Of a stretch of 58,165 nucleotides of DNA, positions 43,481 through 51,198 are shown one piece after another. Each line of letters begins with the position of its first letter. Position 1 is the first letter of the stretch. The translations under genes and the position numbers were made by a program. Source of the stretch: Phycisphaerales bacterium. GTDB lineage: Bacteria; Planctomycetota; Phycisphaerae; Phycisphaerales; SM1A02. The stretch is from contig CP070772.1 in NCBI GenBank assembly GCA_020345805.1, forward strand, positions 1,673,021 through 1,731,185, read 5' to 3'. The notes beneath the pieces are model-generated. The model was not told where the DNA came from. It did not search any database and saw nothing but the letters and a program-made list of their open reading frames with translations.

Positions 43481-45214
43481 CTATCCTTCGGAGTCCGTAA
43501 GCACGTTCAGATCGTGCATCGACCAGATCCTGGGATTCTTGATTCGCCGGTAGCCGTGGCTCTGATAGCACATCTCGACCAGGGTCATGAGGTAATCGCG
43601 CAGCTCGTGCACGGGAACGATCTCATCGGTGTCCATCTGCCGCGCCGACTTGTAGGGATCCATGTCCGCGCTGATGCGATCCTCGACGGACTTCATCCCC
43701 GCCTCCACCTTGGCCCGCTCCTCGGGATCCTCGGTGATGATGCGGAAGCTGTCATCGAGCTTGGTTCGGTAGGCCCCGATCGCCAGGGTGCGCCCCTCCA
43801 TCACCGCCAGCCGGGTCAGGGGCGTGGAAACCTGCACGAACGGCTCGTAGGGCAGGCCGGTCATCGCGTAGTAACCCGCCCCGGACGCCTTGCGCAGCAG
43901 CACCGTGATCATGGGCACGGTGTTGGTGGAGTTGGTGTAAAGCAGGTTCGAACCGAAAGCCAGCAGGCCGTGCTTTTCCGCCTCCAGGCCGATATCGAAG
44001 CCGGAAATATCCTGCAGCCAGAGGATGGGAATGCCGTCGGAGTTGCACGACCGGGAGAACTGCGAGATCTTCGCGATCCCTTCGCGGTAGAGGATGCCGC
44101 CGGCCCGCGTTCGGTCCTTCAACTCCGGATGGGCGGTGAGTTGCTGGTTGTTGGTGATGATCCCGACATAGAGGCCGTTGATGCGTGCGACACCGGTAAT
44201 CATTTCCTCGCCCGTGTGGGGCATCACCTCCCAGAACAGCGAGCTGTCCACTAGTCGGGCGATCACCTGACGCACGTCGTAAACCACGCGATGATCGACC
44301 GGAAGCAGGCCGTTAATCTCGCGGGTGGGGAAGCGCGGCTCGGAAGGCGCAAAACCGTGACGGTAATAATCCGCGGCGCTGTCGGGGAGCTTGGCCACCT
44401 CCTGCCGGATCCGCTTGATCATGGTCTGATCATCCGGCACCCGCTCGTCGGCGCAGTTGGAAAGGTGCACGTGAATGTTGGGCCCGCCGATGGACAGCGA
44501 GGTGATCTGCTGTGACTTGCCGCCCTTCACCAACGCCGCCCCCGCAATGACCATGTAGGCCTGCTCGGTCATGAACAGCTTGTCGGAGATGATCGGCATA
44601 TAACCGCCGCCGGCGATGCAGTCCCCCAGTACGCCGGCGATCTGCGGAACCCCCGACGCCGACAGCAGCGAGTTCATCTTGAAGATGTAACCAGCGCCGG
44701 TGCGGCCGGGGAAGGTCTTGGATTGCTCGGGCAGGAACAGCCCCGAGCAGTCCACGAGGTAGATCACCGGCAACTTCAGTCGCAGCCCCACTTCCTGGGC
44801 CCGCTCGATCTTCTCCGGCGTGAGCGGCCACCACGATCCGGACGCCACCGTGTTGTCGTTGGCTATCACCACCGTCAGCCGCCCATGTATGCGCACGAAC
44901 GCGGTGATCACCCCCGCCGCCGGCGACGTGCGGGGCGGTTTGCCGAACTCCAGCCCGTAATTCACAAACGTGTTGATGGGGAAGATTGTGGTATCCGGAT
45001 CCTTGAGAATTTCCAGCCGCTCCCAGGTGGTGAGCTTGCCCTTGGCGTGCACCCGCTCGACGTACTCGGCCCCCCAGCCCTTCCGGACCTCTTCCCGGCG
45101 CTGCTCCAGCAGTTCATTCAGCTCATCCATGCGGCGGCAGTTTTCCGCGAAGGCCCGCTCGTCGATGACCCCTTCCACAGGTGTGCCGACGGGATGAAGG
45201 ATGACTTTGGCCAT
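43481..45214 (-). CDS. Biotin-dependent acyl-CoA carboxyltransferase, GcdA-like
   Basis: Transfers carboxyl between biotin and an acyl-CoA. The 577-residue protein has two crotonase-like halves. The first contains [21 protein letters not shown] and [11 protein letters not shown]; the second contains [31 protein letters not shown] and [16 protein letters not shown]. Length and several segments ([33 protein letters not shown]) resemble, by my recollection, the alpha subunit of glutaconyl-CoA decarboxylase (about 590 residues) more than methylcrotonyl-CoA carboxylase beta (about 535). The substrate is likely a glutaconyl or methylglutaconyl-type CoA. It is followed by the carrier gene. Confidence 0.88.
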   Translation of the reverse strand: MAKVILHPVGTPVEGVIDERAFAENCRRMDELNELLEQRREEVRKGWGAEYVERVHAKGKLTTWERLEILKDPDTTIFPINTFVNYGLEFGKPPRTSPAAGVITAFVRIHGRLTVVIANDNTVASGSWWPLTPEKIERAQEVGLRLKLPVIYLVDCSGLFLPEQSKTFPGRTGAGYIFKMNSLLSASGVPQIAGVLGDCIAGGGYMPIISDKLFMTEQAYMVIAGAALVKGGKSQQITSLSIGGPNIHVHLSNCADERVPDDQTMIKRIRQEVAKLPDSAADYYRHGFAPSEPRFPTREINGLLPVDHRVVYDVRQVIARLVDSSLFWEVMPHTGEEMITGVARINGLYVGIITNNQQLTAHPELKDRTRAGGILYREGIAKISQFSRSCNSDGIPILWLQDISGFDIGLEAEKHGLLAFGSNLLYTNSTNTVPMITVLLRKASGAGYYAMTGLPYEPFVQVSTPLTRLAVMEGRTLAIGAYRTKLDDSFRIITEDPEERAKVEAGMKSVEDRISADMDPYKSARQMDTDEIVPVHELRDYLMTLVEMCYQSHGYRRIKNPRIWSMHDLNVLTDSEG

Positions 45215-45296
45215 GTTCTGAAATCCTTTGCCGGACCGGAGTGAGGGACATTGTGTTTCAGCCGGCGCTGCCGCCGCGCCGCTCGCCTACCACCCG

Positions 45297-46664
45297 TCAC
45301 TTCTCATCGTTGAGTTCTCCCAGGAGCCTCCCGACGAAACCGGTGTCGTAGTTGCCTGCGGCGAAATCCGCATCCTTCATGATCTTCAGGTGAATCGGAA
45401 TGGTCGTCTTCACTCCGTCCACCTTGAATCCTTCCAGCGCATTCACCATCCCCTCCCGCGCCGCATCTCGGTCGGGACCCCACACGATCAGCTTCGCGAT
45501 CAGTGAGTCGTAATAAACCGGGATTCGATAGCCCGGTCGGACGTGCGAATCCACGCGCACCTTGACCCCGGGAATGTCCGCCGGCGGAACGAACTCCGTC
45601 ACCTGCCCCGGCGAAGGCTTGAAATCATCGAACGGATCCTCGGCGTTGATGCGACATTCGATCGAATGGCCCTGCATCTCGATGTCGTCCTGCTCGAACA
45701 ACAAGGGCTCGTTGGCCGCCACGCGGATCTGCTCGGCCACCAGGTCGCGCCCGGTGATCTGCTCCGTCACGGGGTGCTCCACCTGAAGACGGGCATTGAC
45801 CTCCATGAAGTAGATATGCCCCTGCGAGTCCCGGAAGAATTCCACCGTTCCGGCATTGCGATATCCCACGGTCCGCAGCGCCTCGCAGAGCTTCTCTCCC
45901 AGGTCCCGGCGCAGATCGGGGGTCATCACCGGCGAAGGCGATTCCTCCACCAGCTTCTGATGCCGCCGCTGGGCCGAGCATTCGCGCTCGAAAAGATGCA
46001 CCACGTTCCCGAACGCGTCGGCCATCACCTGAAACTCGATGTGCCGCCCGTCGATGATGTACTTTTCCAGGTACAGGCCGGGATTGCCGAACGCCTTCTC
46101 CGCTTCCAGCGCCGCCTCGTCGTACCTGGCGGCGAACTCGCCGGCTGAATCCACCCGCCGCATCCCCCGCCCGCCCCCGCCGGCGGTCGCCTTCAGCAGA
46201 ACGGGGAAGCCGATCTCCTCGGCCAGCTTCAGGCCCGCCTCCGAATCGGGCAGCGTGCCCCGCGAACCGGGAATGACGGGAAGGCCCGCCTGCCGCATGG
46301 TCTCCCGCGCGCTGGCCTTGTCGCCCATGGCCCGCGTGGCCCCCGCCGGCGGCCCGATGAACGTCATCTTGGCCTGCTCGCAAAGTTCGGCGAACAGGGC
46401 GTTTTCCGCCAGGAAACCGTAGCCGGGATGAACCGCGCAGCAGTCGGTCTGCTCGGCGGCCTGGATGATCGCCTCCATGTTGAGGTAGCTCTCGGCGCTC
46501 TTGGCCGGCCCGATGCAGACCCTCTCGTCGGCTTCCTCCAGATGCGGAGAGTCCGTATCCGCTTCCGAATACACCGCCACGCTTCCCACCCCCATCTCCC
46601 TGCTCGCGCGGATCACGCGGAGTGCGATCTCACCCCGGTTGGCAATGAGAATACGTTCGAACAT
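45297..46664 (-). CDS. accC: Biotin carboxylase subunit
   Basis: Uses ATP and bicarbonate to carboxylate biotin on the carrier. The 455-residue, single-domain form contains ILIANRGEIALRVIRA, VHPGYGFLAENA, ATP-grasp glycines GGGGRGMRR, HIEFQVMADAFG, ECSAQRRHQKLVEE and the MEVNARLQVEHPVTE catalytic loop. It would work with the transferase and carrier genes downstream; a second accC for fatty-acid synthesis may exist elsewhere. It follows the crotonase gene by 39 bases in the same operon. Confidence 0.94.
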   Translation of the reverse strand: MFERILIANRGEIALRVIRASREMGVGSVAVYSEADTDSPHLEEADERVCIGPAKSAESYLNMEAIIQAAEQTDCCAVHPGYGFLAENALFAELCEQAKMTFIGPPAGATRAMGDKASARETMRQAGLPVIPGSRGTLPDSEAGLKLAEEIGFPVLLKATAGGGGRGMRRVDSAGEFAARYDEAALEAEKAFGNPGLYLEKYIIDGRHIEFQVMADAFGNVVHLFERECSAQRRHQKLVEESPSPVMTPDLRRDLGEKLCEALRTVGYRNAGTVEFFRDSQGHIYFMEVNARLQVEHPVTEQITGRDLVAEQIRVAANEPLLFEQDDIEMQGHSIECRINAEDPFDDFKPSPGQVTEFVPPADIPGVKVRVDSHVRPGYRIPVYYDSLIAKLIVWGPDRDAAREGMVNALEGFKVDGVKTTIPIHLKIMKDADFAAGNYDTGFVGRLLGELNDEK

Positions 46665-46703
46665 GAATCACCGGGCATTGCTGCTGAAGTTGATCGGACG
46701 CGC

Positions 46704-47501
46704 TTACGGGGTTTCCCCGCCGCGCGCCCATGACGGTTTCTCCTTGGACAGGAACGCATTCATCCCTTCCTGCCCCTCATCGCTCATGCGGAGCCGCGAG
46801 ATCACTTCCGCGGTATACGGCGTGTTCTCCTCCAGCGTCCGCTCGGCCACCTCCCGGATGAGCTGCTTGGAAACGGCCAGGGCCTCCGGGCCGCCGGTCA
46901 GGATCATCTTCACCTTCCCCTCCACCGCCGCGTCAAGCTCATCCGCCCCCACCACCGCGTTCACCAGTCCCATCTCCGCGGCGCGGGCCGCGGTAAATCG
47001 CTCCCCGGTCAGGAAATACTCCCGCAGGTTCTTCTCCCCCATCCGCTTGAGCAGGTAGGGACTGATCGCCGCGGGCGTAAGGCCCAGCTTGGTCTCGGAA
47101 AACGCGAACACCGCATCCTCGGCGGCCACCGCGATGTCGCAGGCCGCCACCACCCCGGTTCCTCCCCCGATCGCCGGTCCGTTGATGCGCCCGATCACCG
47201 GCTTGGGGCAGCAGTAGATCTCCCGCAGCATCTTCGCGAGCCTGAGCGAATCCTCGTAGTTCTCCTCGTAGGAGTACTCGACGACCCGCTTCATCCAGTG
47301 CAGGTCCGCCCCGGCGCAGAATGACTTGCCCTCGCCGGTGAGCACCACCACGCGGATCTCCCGGTCGTCGCGGATTTCCGCAAACGCACCCAGCAGATCC
47401 TCGAGCATCTGGTCGTTGAAGGCGTTCCGGACCTCGGGCCGGTTAAGCGTGACCCGCGCGACGGCACCCTGACGGGTCAGGAGTACGGTGCCGCGGGTCA
47501 T
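46704..47501 (-). CDS. liuC: Enoyl-CoA hydratase, methylglutaconyl-CoA hydratase-like
   Basis: Crotonase-fold protein of 265 residues. LNRPEVRNAFNDQM, GKSFCAGADLHWMKR and INGPAIGGGTGVVAACDIAVA contain the oxyanion-hole Gly pairs. KLGLTPAAISPYLLKRMGEKNLREYFLTGERF, with Glu in FSETKLGL, matches the LiuC/AUH group, which interconverts 3-methylglutaconyl-CoA and HMG-CoA. The AISPY segment is a good marker for that group. AAGGAG precedes ATG 47501. It sits between the HMG-CoA-forming trio and the carboxylase trio, exactly where a step linking both would be needed. Confidence 0.85.
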   Translation of the reverse strand: MTRGTVLLTRQGAVARVTLNRPEVRNAFNDQMLEDLLGAFAEIRDDREIRVVVLTGEGKSFCAGADLHWMKRVVEYSYEENYEDSLRLAKMLREIYCCPKPVIGRINGPAIGGGTGVVAACDIAVAAEDAVFAFSETKLGLTPAAISPYLLKRMGEKNLREYFLTGERFTAARAAEMGLVNAVVGADELDAAVEGKVKMILTGGPEALAVSKQLIREVAERTLEENTPYTAEVISRLRMSDEGQEGMNAFLSKEKPSWARGGETP

Positions 47502-47573
47502 TGCCAACTCCTTAGGAAGTCGGGAAGTTGATCGTCGGCGCAATCCGGCCGGAGCCGGAGCCCGGCCGTCACG

Positions 47574-47969
47574 TCATTGCCGGAGGGGGACTGCCTTATG
47601 TCCGTAATTGATGATCCCGTCTGCGCCTTCGCAGTAATGCCGGCGGAACTCCAGCTTCACGAGCAGGCCGATCTTGATTTCCTCGAACGGCACATCGACG
47701 ATCTGCGTGGTCAGCCGCGCCCCGTCGTCCATCTCGATGACCCCCACCGCGAATGGGGCCTCGCCGGAGAACGCGTCGCCGGGAGTGCGGATGATCGTAT
47801 GCGTCAGCACTTTCCCGGTGCGCTTCATGTTGAAGCGTTCGAATCTTCGGCCGTGGCATTTGCTGCAGATGAGCCGGGGCGGGAAGAAGATCTTGCCGCA
47901 GTCCAGGCAGCGGGCCGCTTCAAGTCGATACGTCTGGGGGTACGTTCGCCAAGATTTCGCCGGTGGCAT
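47574..47969 (-). CDS. DUF35 zinc-ribbon/OB-fold protein
   Basis: A 131-residue protein with an N-terminal rubredoxin-like zinc ribbon (CLDCGKIFFPPRLICSKCH) and an OB-fold domain (GKVLTHTIIRTPGDAFSGEAPFAVGVIEMDDGARL). In archaea this family joins acetoacetyl-CoA thiolase and HMG-CoA synthase into one complex that channels the intermediate. Here the gene follows the thiolase stop directly (TAG then ATG) and belongs to the same set of genes. No enzyme activity is expected of it. Confidence 0.92.
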   Translation of the reverse strand: MPPAKSWRTYPQTYRLEAARCLDCGKIFFPPRLICSKCHGRRFERFNMKRTGKVLTHTIIRTPGDAFSGEAPFAVGVIEMDDGARLTTQIVDVPFEEIKIGLLVKLEFRRHYCEGADGIINYGHKAVPLRQ

Positions 47970-49124
47970 CTACATCGCCTCCAGTATGTGAACCAGCGAG
48001 CTTCCGCCGCTTCCGCCCATGTTCTGGGCCAGCCCGATCCGTGCGTCCTTGACCTGGCGCGGTCCGGCCTCGCCCCGGAGCTGCTCGGTGATTTCGACCA
48101 CCTGGGCAATCCCCGTTGCTCCCACAGGATGCCCCTTGGATTTCAGGCCGCCGCTGGGATTGATCGGGATGCGCCCGTCCAGGGCGGTCTCGCCGGCTTC
48201 GGCGGCCGGGCCGCCTTTGCCTTTCTCCACCAGACCCAGGTCCTCGGAGACGATGATCTCGGCGATGGTGAAGCAGTCGTGCACTTCCGCGAAATCAATG
48301 TCCTTGGCGGTGCGACCGGCCATCGCGTAGGCCCGCTCGGCCGACTGGGCCACCGCCCGCATCGACGCGAAGTCGTCCCGATCGTGCAGGGCGATGGTGT
48401 CGGTGGCGTGGCCGCTGCCGGTGACCTTCACGCCAGGCTTGCCGGCCCTGCCCACCATGTCCGCGGGAACCACGATCACCGCCGCTGCCCCGTCGGTGAT
48501 CGGCGAGCAGTCGAGGATGTTCAGCGGGTCCGCGACCTTCACCGAATTGATCACCGCCTCGGCGGTGATCTCCATCGGGAACTGGGCCCGCGGATTCCTG
48601 CTGCCGTTGCGATGGTTCTTCACCGCCACGGCCGCGAGTTGCTCGCGGGTCGTGCCATAACGGTCCATGTGGGCGACCGCCATCATCGCGTAGAGGCCGG
48701 GGAAGGTCACGCCGCTGACCCCCTCCCACTGCATGTCCGCGGCGGTGGCCAGGGCGAAGGTGGCCTCGCCCCCGCTGATGTCGGTCATTTTCTCCACGCC
48801 GCCGGCCAGGACCACATCGTGCATTCCGCTGGCCACGGCCAGGTAGGCCGACCGGAACGCCAGGCCGCCGGAAGCGCAGGCAGATTCAACGCGGGTGGCG
48901 GGGATTCCTCCCTGACCGAGGTAGTCGGCCATCACCGATCCCAGATGTTCCTGGGCCGCGAAAAGGCCGGGGGTCATGCACCCGACGTACATTGCGTCGA
49001 GGGTGTCAACGCCGGCGTCATCCATGGCCAGAAGAGCCGACTCCACGAAGATATCGCGGGCCGACGTCTCCCAGAGCTCGCCCCACTTCTGCATGCCGAC
49101 GCCGATTACGGCAACATCTCTCAT
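47970..49124 (-). CDS. SCP2-type thiolase (acetoacetyl-CoA thiolase candidate)
   Basis: A 384-residue thiolase of the archaeal/SCP-x group. The active-site Cys is in [12 protein letters not shown] (about 83), and [20 protein letters not shown] supplies the catalytic His and Gly loop. The usual final CxG motif of classical thiolases is replaced by a MGGSGGSS tail, normal for this group. It probably condenses two acetyl-CoA to acetoacetyl-CoA for the synthase encoded upstream. The gap to that gene is 15 bases; the DUF35 start follows its stop directly. Confidence 0.92.
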   Translation of the reverse strand: MRDVAVIGVGMQKWGELWETSARDIFVESALLAMDDAGVDTLDAMYVGCMTPGLFAAQEHLGSVMADYLGQGGIPATRVESACASGGLAFRSAYLAVASGMHDVVLAGGVEKMTDISGGEATFALATAADMQWEGVSGVTFPGLYAMMAVAHMDRYGTTREQLAAVAVKNHRNGSRNPRAQFPMEITAEAVINSVKVADPLNILDCSPITDGAAAVIVVPADMVGRAGKPGVKVTGSGHATDTIALHDRDDFASMRAVAQSAERAYAMAGRTAKDIDFAEVHDCFTIAEIIVSEDLGLVEKGKGGPAAEAGETALDGRIPINPSGGLKSKGHPVGATGIAQVVEITEQLRGEAGPRQVKDARIGLAQNMGGSGGSSLVHILEAM

Positions 49125-49139
49125 CGTTGACCTGATCTC

Positions 49140-50198
49140 CTATTCGCCGGCGAGGCGGATCTTCCGCCTCAGCTTGGCGTACTCGCCGTATTGCAGGAAA
49201 ATGAGGTTCTCGTCCAGCAGCCATCGGGTCTTCGGCGCCAGATCCTGGACCTCACGCACTCGGTCGCGGACCGTGAAGATGAACGCATCGGCGCCGGCAC
49301 CGGAGCCGTAGGAACACATCAGGATCCGGTCACCGGGATCCGCCACGTCCAGCACGGCGGTGAGTCCCATGGGCGAGGATCCGGAATAGGTGTTGCCCAG
49401 GAACGGCACAAGCCTGCCGACGTCGATCTGCTCGAAACTGAATCCGAGCTTCTTGCCAATCCGTTTCGGGAACTTGCCGTTGGGCTGGTGGAAAATCGCG
49501 TATTTGAAGTCTTGGGGCTTCAGGCCCGACTTCTCAAGTATGCCCGTGACGCCGCCCGTGATCGTACGGAAGTAGGCCGGCTCACCGGTGAACCGCCCGC
49601 CGTGTGACGGATACACCTGATGCTCGCGGCGCCAGAAGTCGGGGGTGTCGGTCATGAACGAGTACGTTTCATCAATGCTGGCGATGAGTAGGTCCTCATC
49701 GGCGCCCATGATGAATGCGGCAGCTCCCGCGGATGCCGCGTACTCCAGAGCATCACCGGGCGCGCCTTGGGAGGTGTCCGCCCCGATGCCCAGGCCGTAC
49801 TTGATCAGCCCGGCCTTGACCAGGCCGTAAGCCACGAACATCCCTTCCGAGCCGGCCTTGCAGGCGAACTCAAAATCGGCGCAGTGGCAGTCGGGGGTCG
49901 CCCCGATCGCCTCGGCGACCGCCACGCCCGAGGGCTTCACCGCATAGGGATGCGATTCGCTGCCCACGTAGCACGCCCCGATGTCCTTGGGATCGATGCC
50001 CGCTCGGGCCAGGGCATTGCGAGACGCCTCCACCGAGAGGGTTATGGTGTCCTCGTCCAGCGCGGGAACCGATTTCTGGGAAAGCTCCAGGCCTTTTTTG
50101 TAACTGGGAGCGTCCGCGCCCCACACCCGGGCGATCTCTTCGACCTTGATCCGCCGCCGGGGGATGTGGGCGCCATAGCCGACGATTCCAACGGTCAT
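49140..50198 (-). CDS. HMG-CoA synthase, archaeal type
   Basis: Condenses acetoacetyl-CoA with acetyl-CoA to 3-hydroxy-3-methylglutaryl-CoA. The 352-residue product has GYGAHIPRRRIKVEEIARVWG, the catalytic Glu in ESHPYAVKPSG (about 81), Cys in FACKAGSEGM (about 113) and His in AIFHQPNGKFPKR, and ends near 350 as archaeal enzymes do. The frame is open upstream to 50567; ATG 50198 gives the conserved MTVGIVGYG start. First gene of the operon. No HMG-CoA reductase is in the window. Confidence 0.92.
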   Translation of the reverse strand: MTVGIVGYGAHIPRRRIKVEEIARVWGADAPSYKKGLELSQKSVPALDEDTITLSVEASRNALARAGIDPKDIGACYVGSESHPYAVKPSGVAVAEAIGATPDCHCADFEFACKAGSEGMFVAYGLVKAGLIKYGLGIGADTSQGAPGDALEYAASAGAAAFIMGADEDLLIASIDETYSFMTDTPDFWRREHQVYPSHGGRFTGEPAYFRTITGGVTGILEKSGLKPQDFKYAIFHQPNGKFPKRIGKKLGFSFEQIDVGRLVPFLGNTYSGSSPMGLTAVLDVADPGDRILMCSYGSGAGADAFIFTVRDRVREVQDLAPKTRWLLDENLIFLQYGEYAKLRRKIRLAGE

Positions 50199-50551
50199 AC
50201 GCGATCCTCGCTCATTCCTGAACCAATCGTGGCTCAAGCATGGATATTCAACACGGCCTCCGCGGCCGTCCGCCGGCGACATCCAACCCCCCTGTTGGAA
50301 GCGCAGATTGCATGTTACGGTTCCCGCAGAGGCCCCGTCAACCGCACGATCAGTCCACCGGACGACCTCTCCGCCGCCCCAATGACCCCTCGCTCGTTCC
50401 ATCCCCAACCGGGTCGAACATCGCCGCCGGCCGGACCAATCCACGAGCCCCTCCGCCCTGCAGATCGCCTTGTCAAGAATAAGGATTCTCCCCGAACTGG
50501 ACCGGAGATGGAGCCGAATGCATAATGAACCTACGTTCATAATGAGATCCC
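50199..50551. other. 353-base divergent promoter region
   Basis: Separates the HMG-CoA synthase operon from the divergent DUF134 gene. It contains the AGAAT-AAGG-ATTCT inverted repeat at about 50476-50489 and the operator-like palindrome described at 50525. I find no clear promoter boxes for the operon on the minus strand. Confidence 0.5.
50525..50540. promoter_or_regulatory. Operator-like palindrome before the DUF134 gene
   Basis: ATGAAC-CTAC-GTTCAT is a perfect six-base inverted repeat. It overlaps CATAAT (50538-50543), a candidate -10 that ends eight bases before ATG 50552, and a second CATAAT lies at 50521. Self-regulation by the encoded DNA-binding protein is a reasonable guess. Confidence 0.45.
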
Positions 50552-50992
50552 ATGCCCAGACCAGCAAGACAACGGATAGTGACCGGCCGGCCCGCGGTGG
50601 CCGTATTCAAGCCCGCCGGCGTGAGAGCCCGGGACCTGGAATGGACCAACCTGACCCTCGATGAATTCGAGGCGATTCGATTGATCGACGGCCAGGACCT
50701 GGACCAGGAGGCGGTCGCCGAGCAGATGGCCGTCTCCCGCCCCACCGTCACTCGGATACTCGCCTCCGCCCGGACGAAGATCGCCCATGTCCTGGTAACC
50801 GGCCGGGCCCTGCGCATCGAAGGCGGCCCGGTCCGGCACGCCGGCCCCGGACATCGCGGCGTCTGCGACCGCCGCGGACAAAGAGGCCGCCGCGCACCGG
50901 GACGGGGCGGCGAGGGACACGGCGGGCGGAGCGGCCGGCGAGGGCGGAGAGACGCGAGTTTCCCGATGAACGTCGGCTCCAGCGATCCATAA
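50552..50992 (+). CDS. DUF134 helix-turn-helix DNA-binding protein
   Basis: A 146-residue protein of the DUF134 family, predicted regulators with a sigma-70 region 4-like helix-turn-helix. It has VAVFKPAGVRARDLEW, then LTLDEFEAIRLIDGQDLDQEAVAEQMAVSRPTVTRIL as the DNA-binding core, up to about residue 95. The rest is a Gly/Arg-rich tail without clear structure. The family often stands beside Mrp/NifB-type metal proteins; here the neighbour is a divergent acyl-CoA operon. It may control itself and that operon through the palindrome upstream. Confidence 0.88.
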   Translation: MPRPARQRIVTGRPAVAVFKPAGVRARDLEWTNLTLDEFEAIRLIDGQDLDQEAVAEQMAVSRPTVTRILASARTKIAHVLVTGRALRIEGGPVRHAGPGHRGVCDRRGQRGRRAPGRGGEGHGGRSGRRGRRDASFPMNVGSSDP

Positions 50993-51198
50993 GACCAAGG
51001 AACCAATCGTCCGGAGTCCTCTTCCAAGCCGTGTCTTGGAGCCATGCCTCGGTCTTCCTCGCTCCCCATTCGTCGTTGGTAAGCTGTTCGGGCTTTGGAT
51101 GGTGCGGGGGATGCGGTACACTGGCACCCGAGTGCCCCGATGCTGGGGCAGGTGATAGCCATGCGGGGAATGTCCGGATAGAACAGGAGATCACGACC

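Noticed and set aside
49140..50567. Long N-terminal extension of the HMG-CoA synthase
   Set aside because: The extra 123 codons cover the divergent promoter region and the start of the DUF134 gene; the family start is at 50198.
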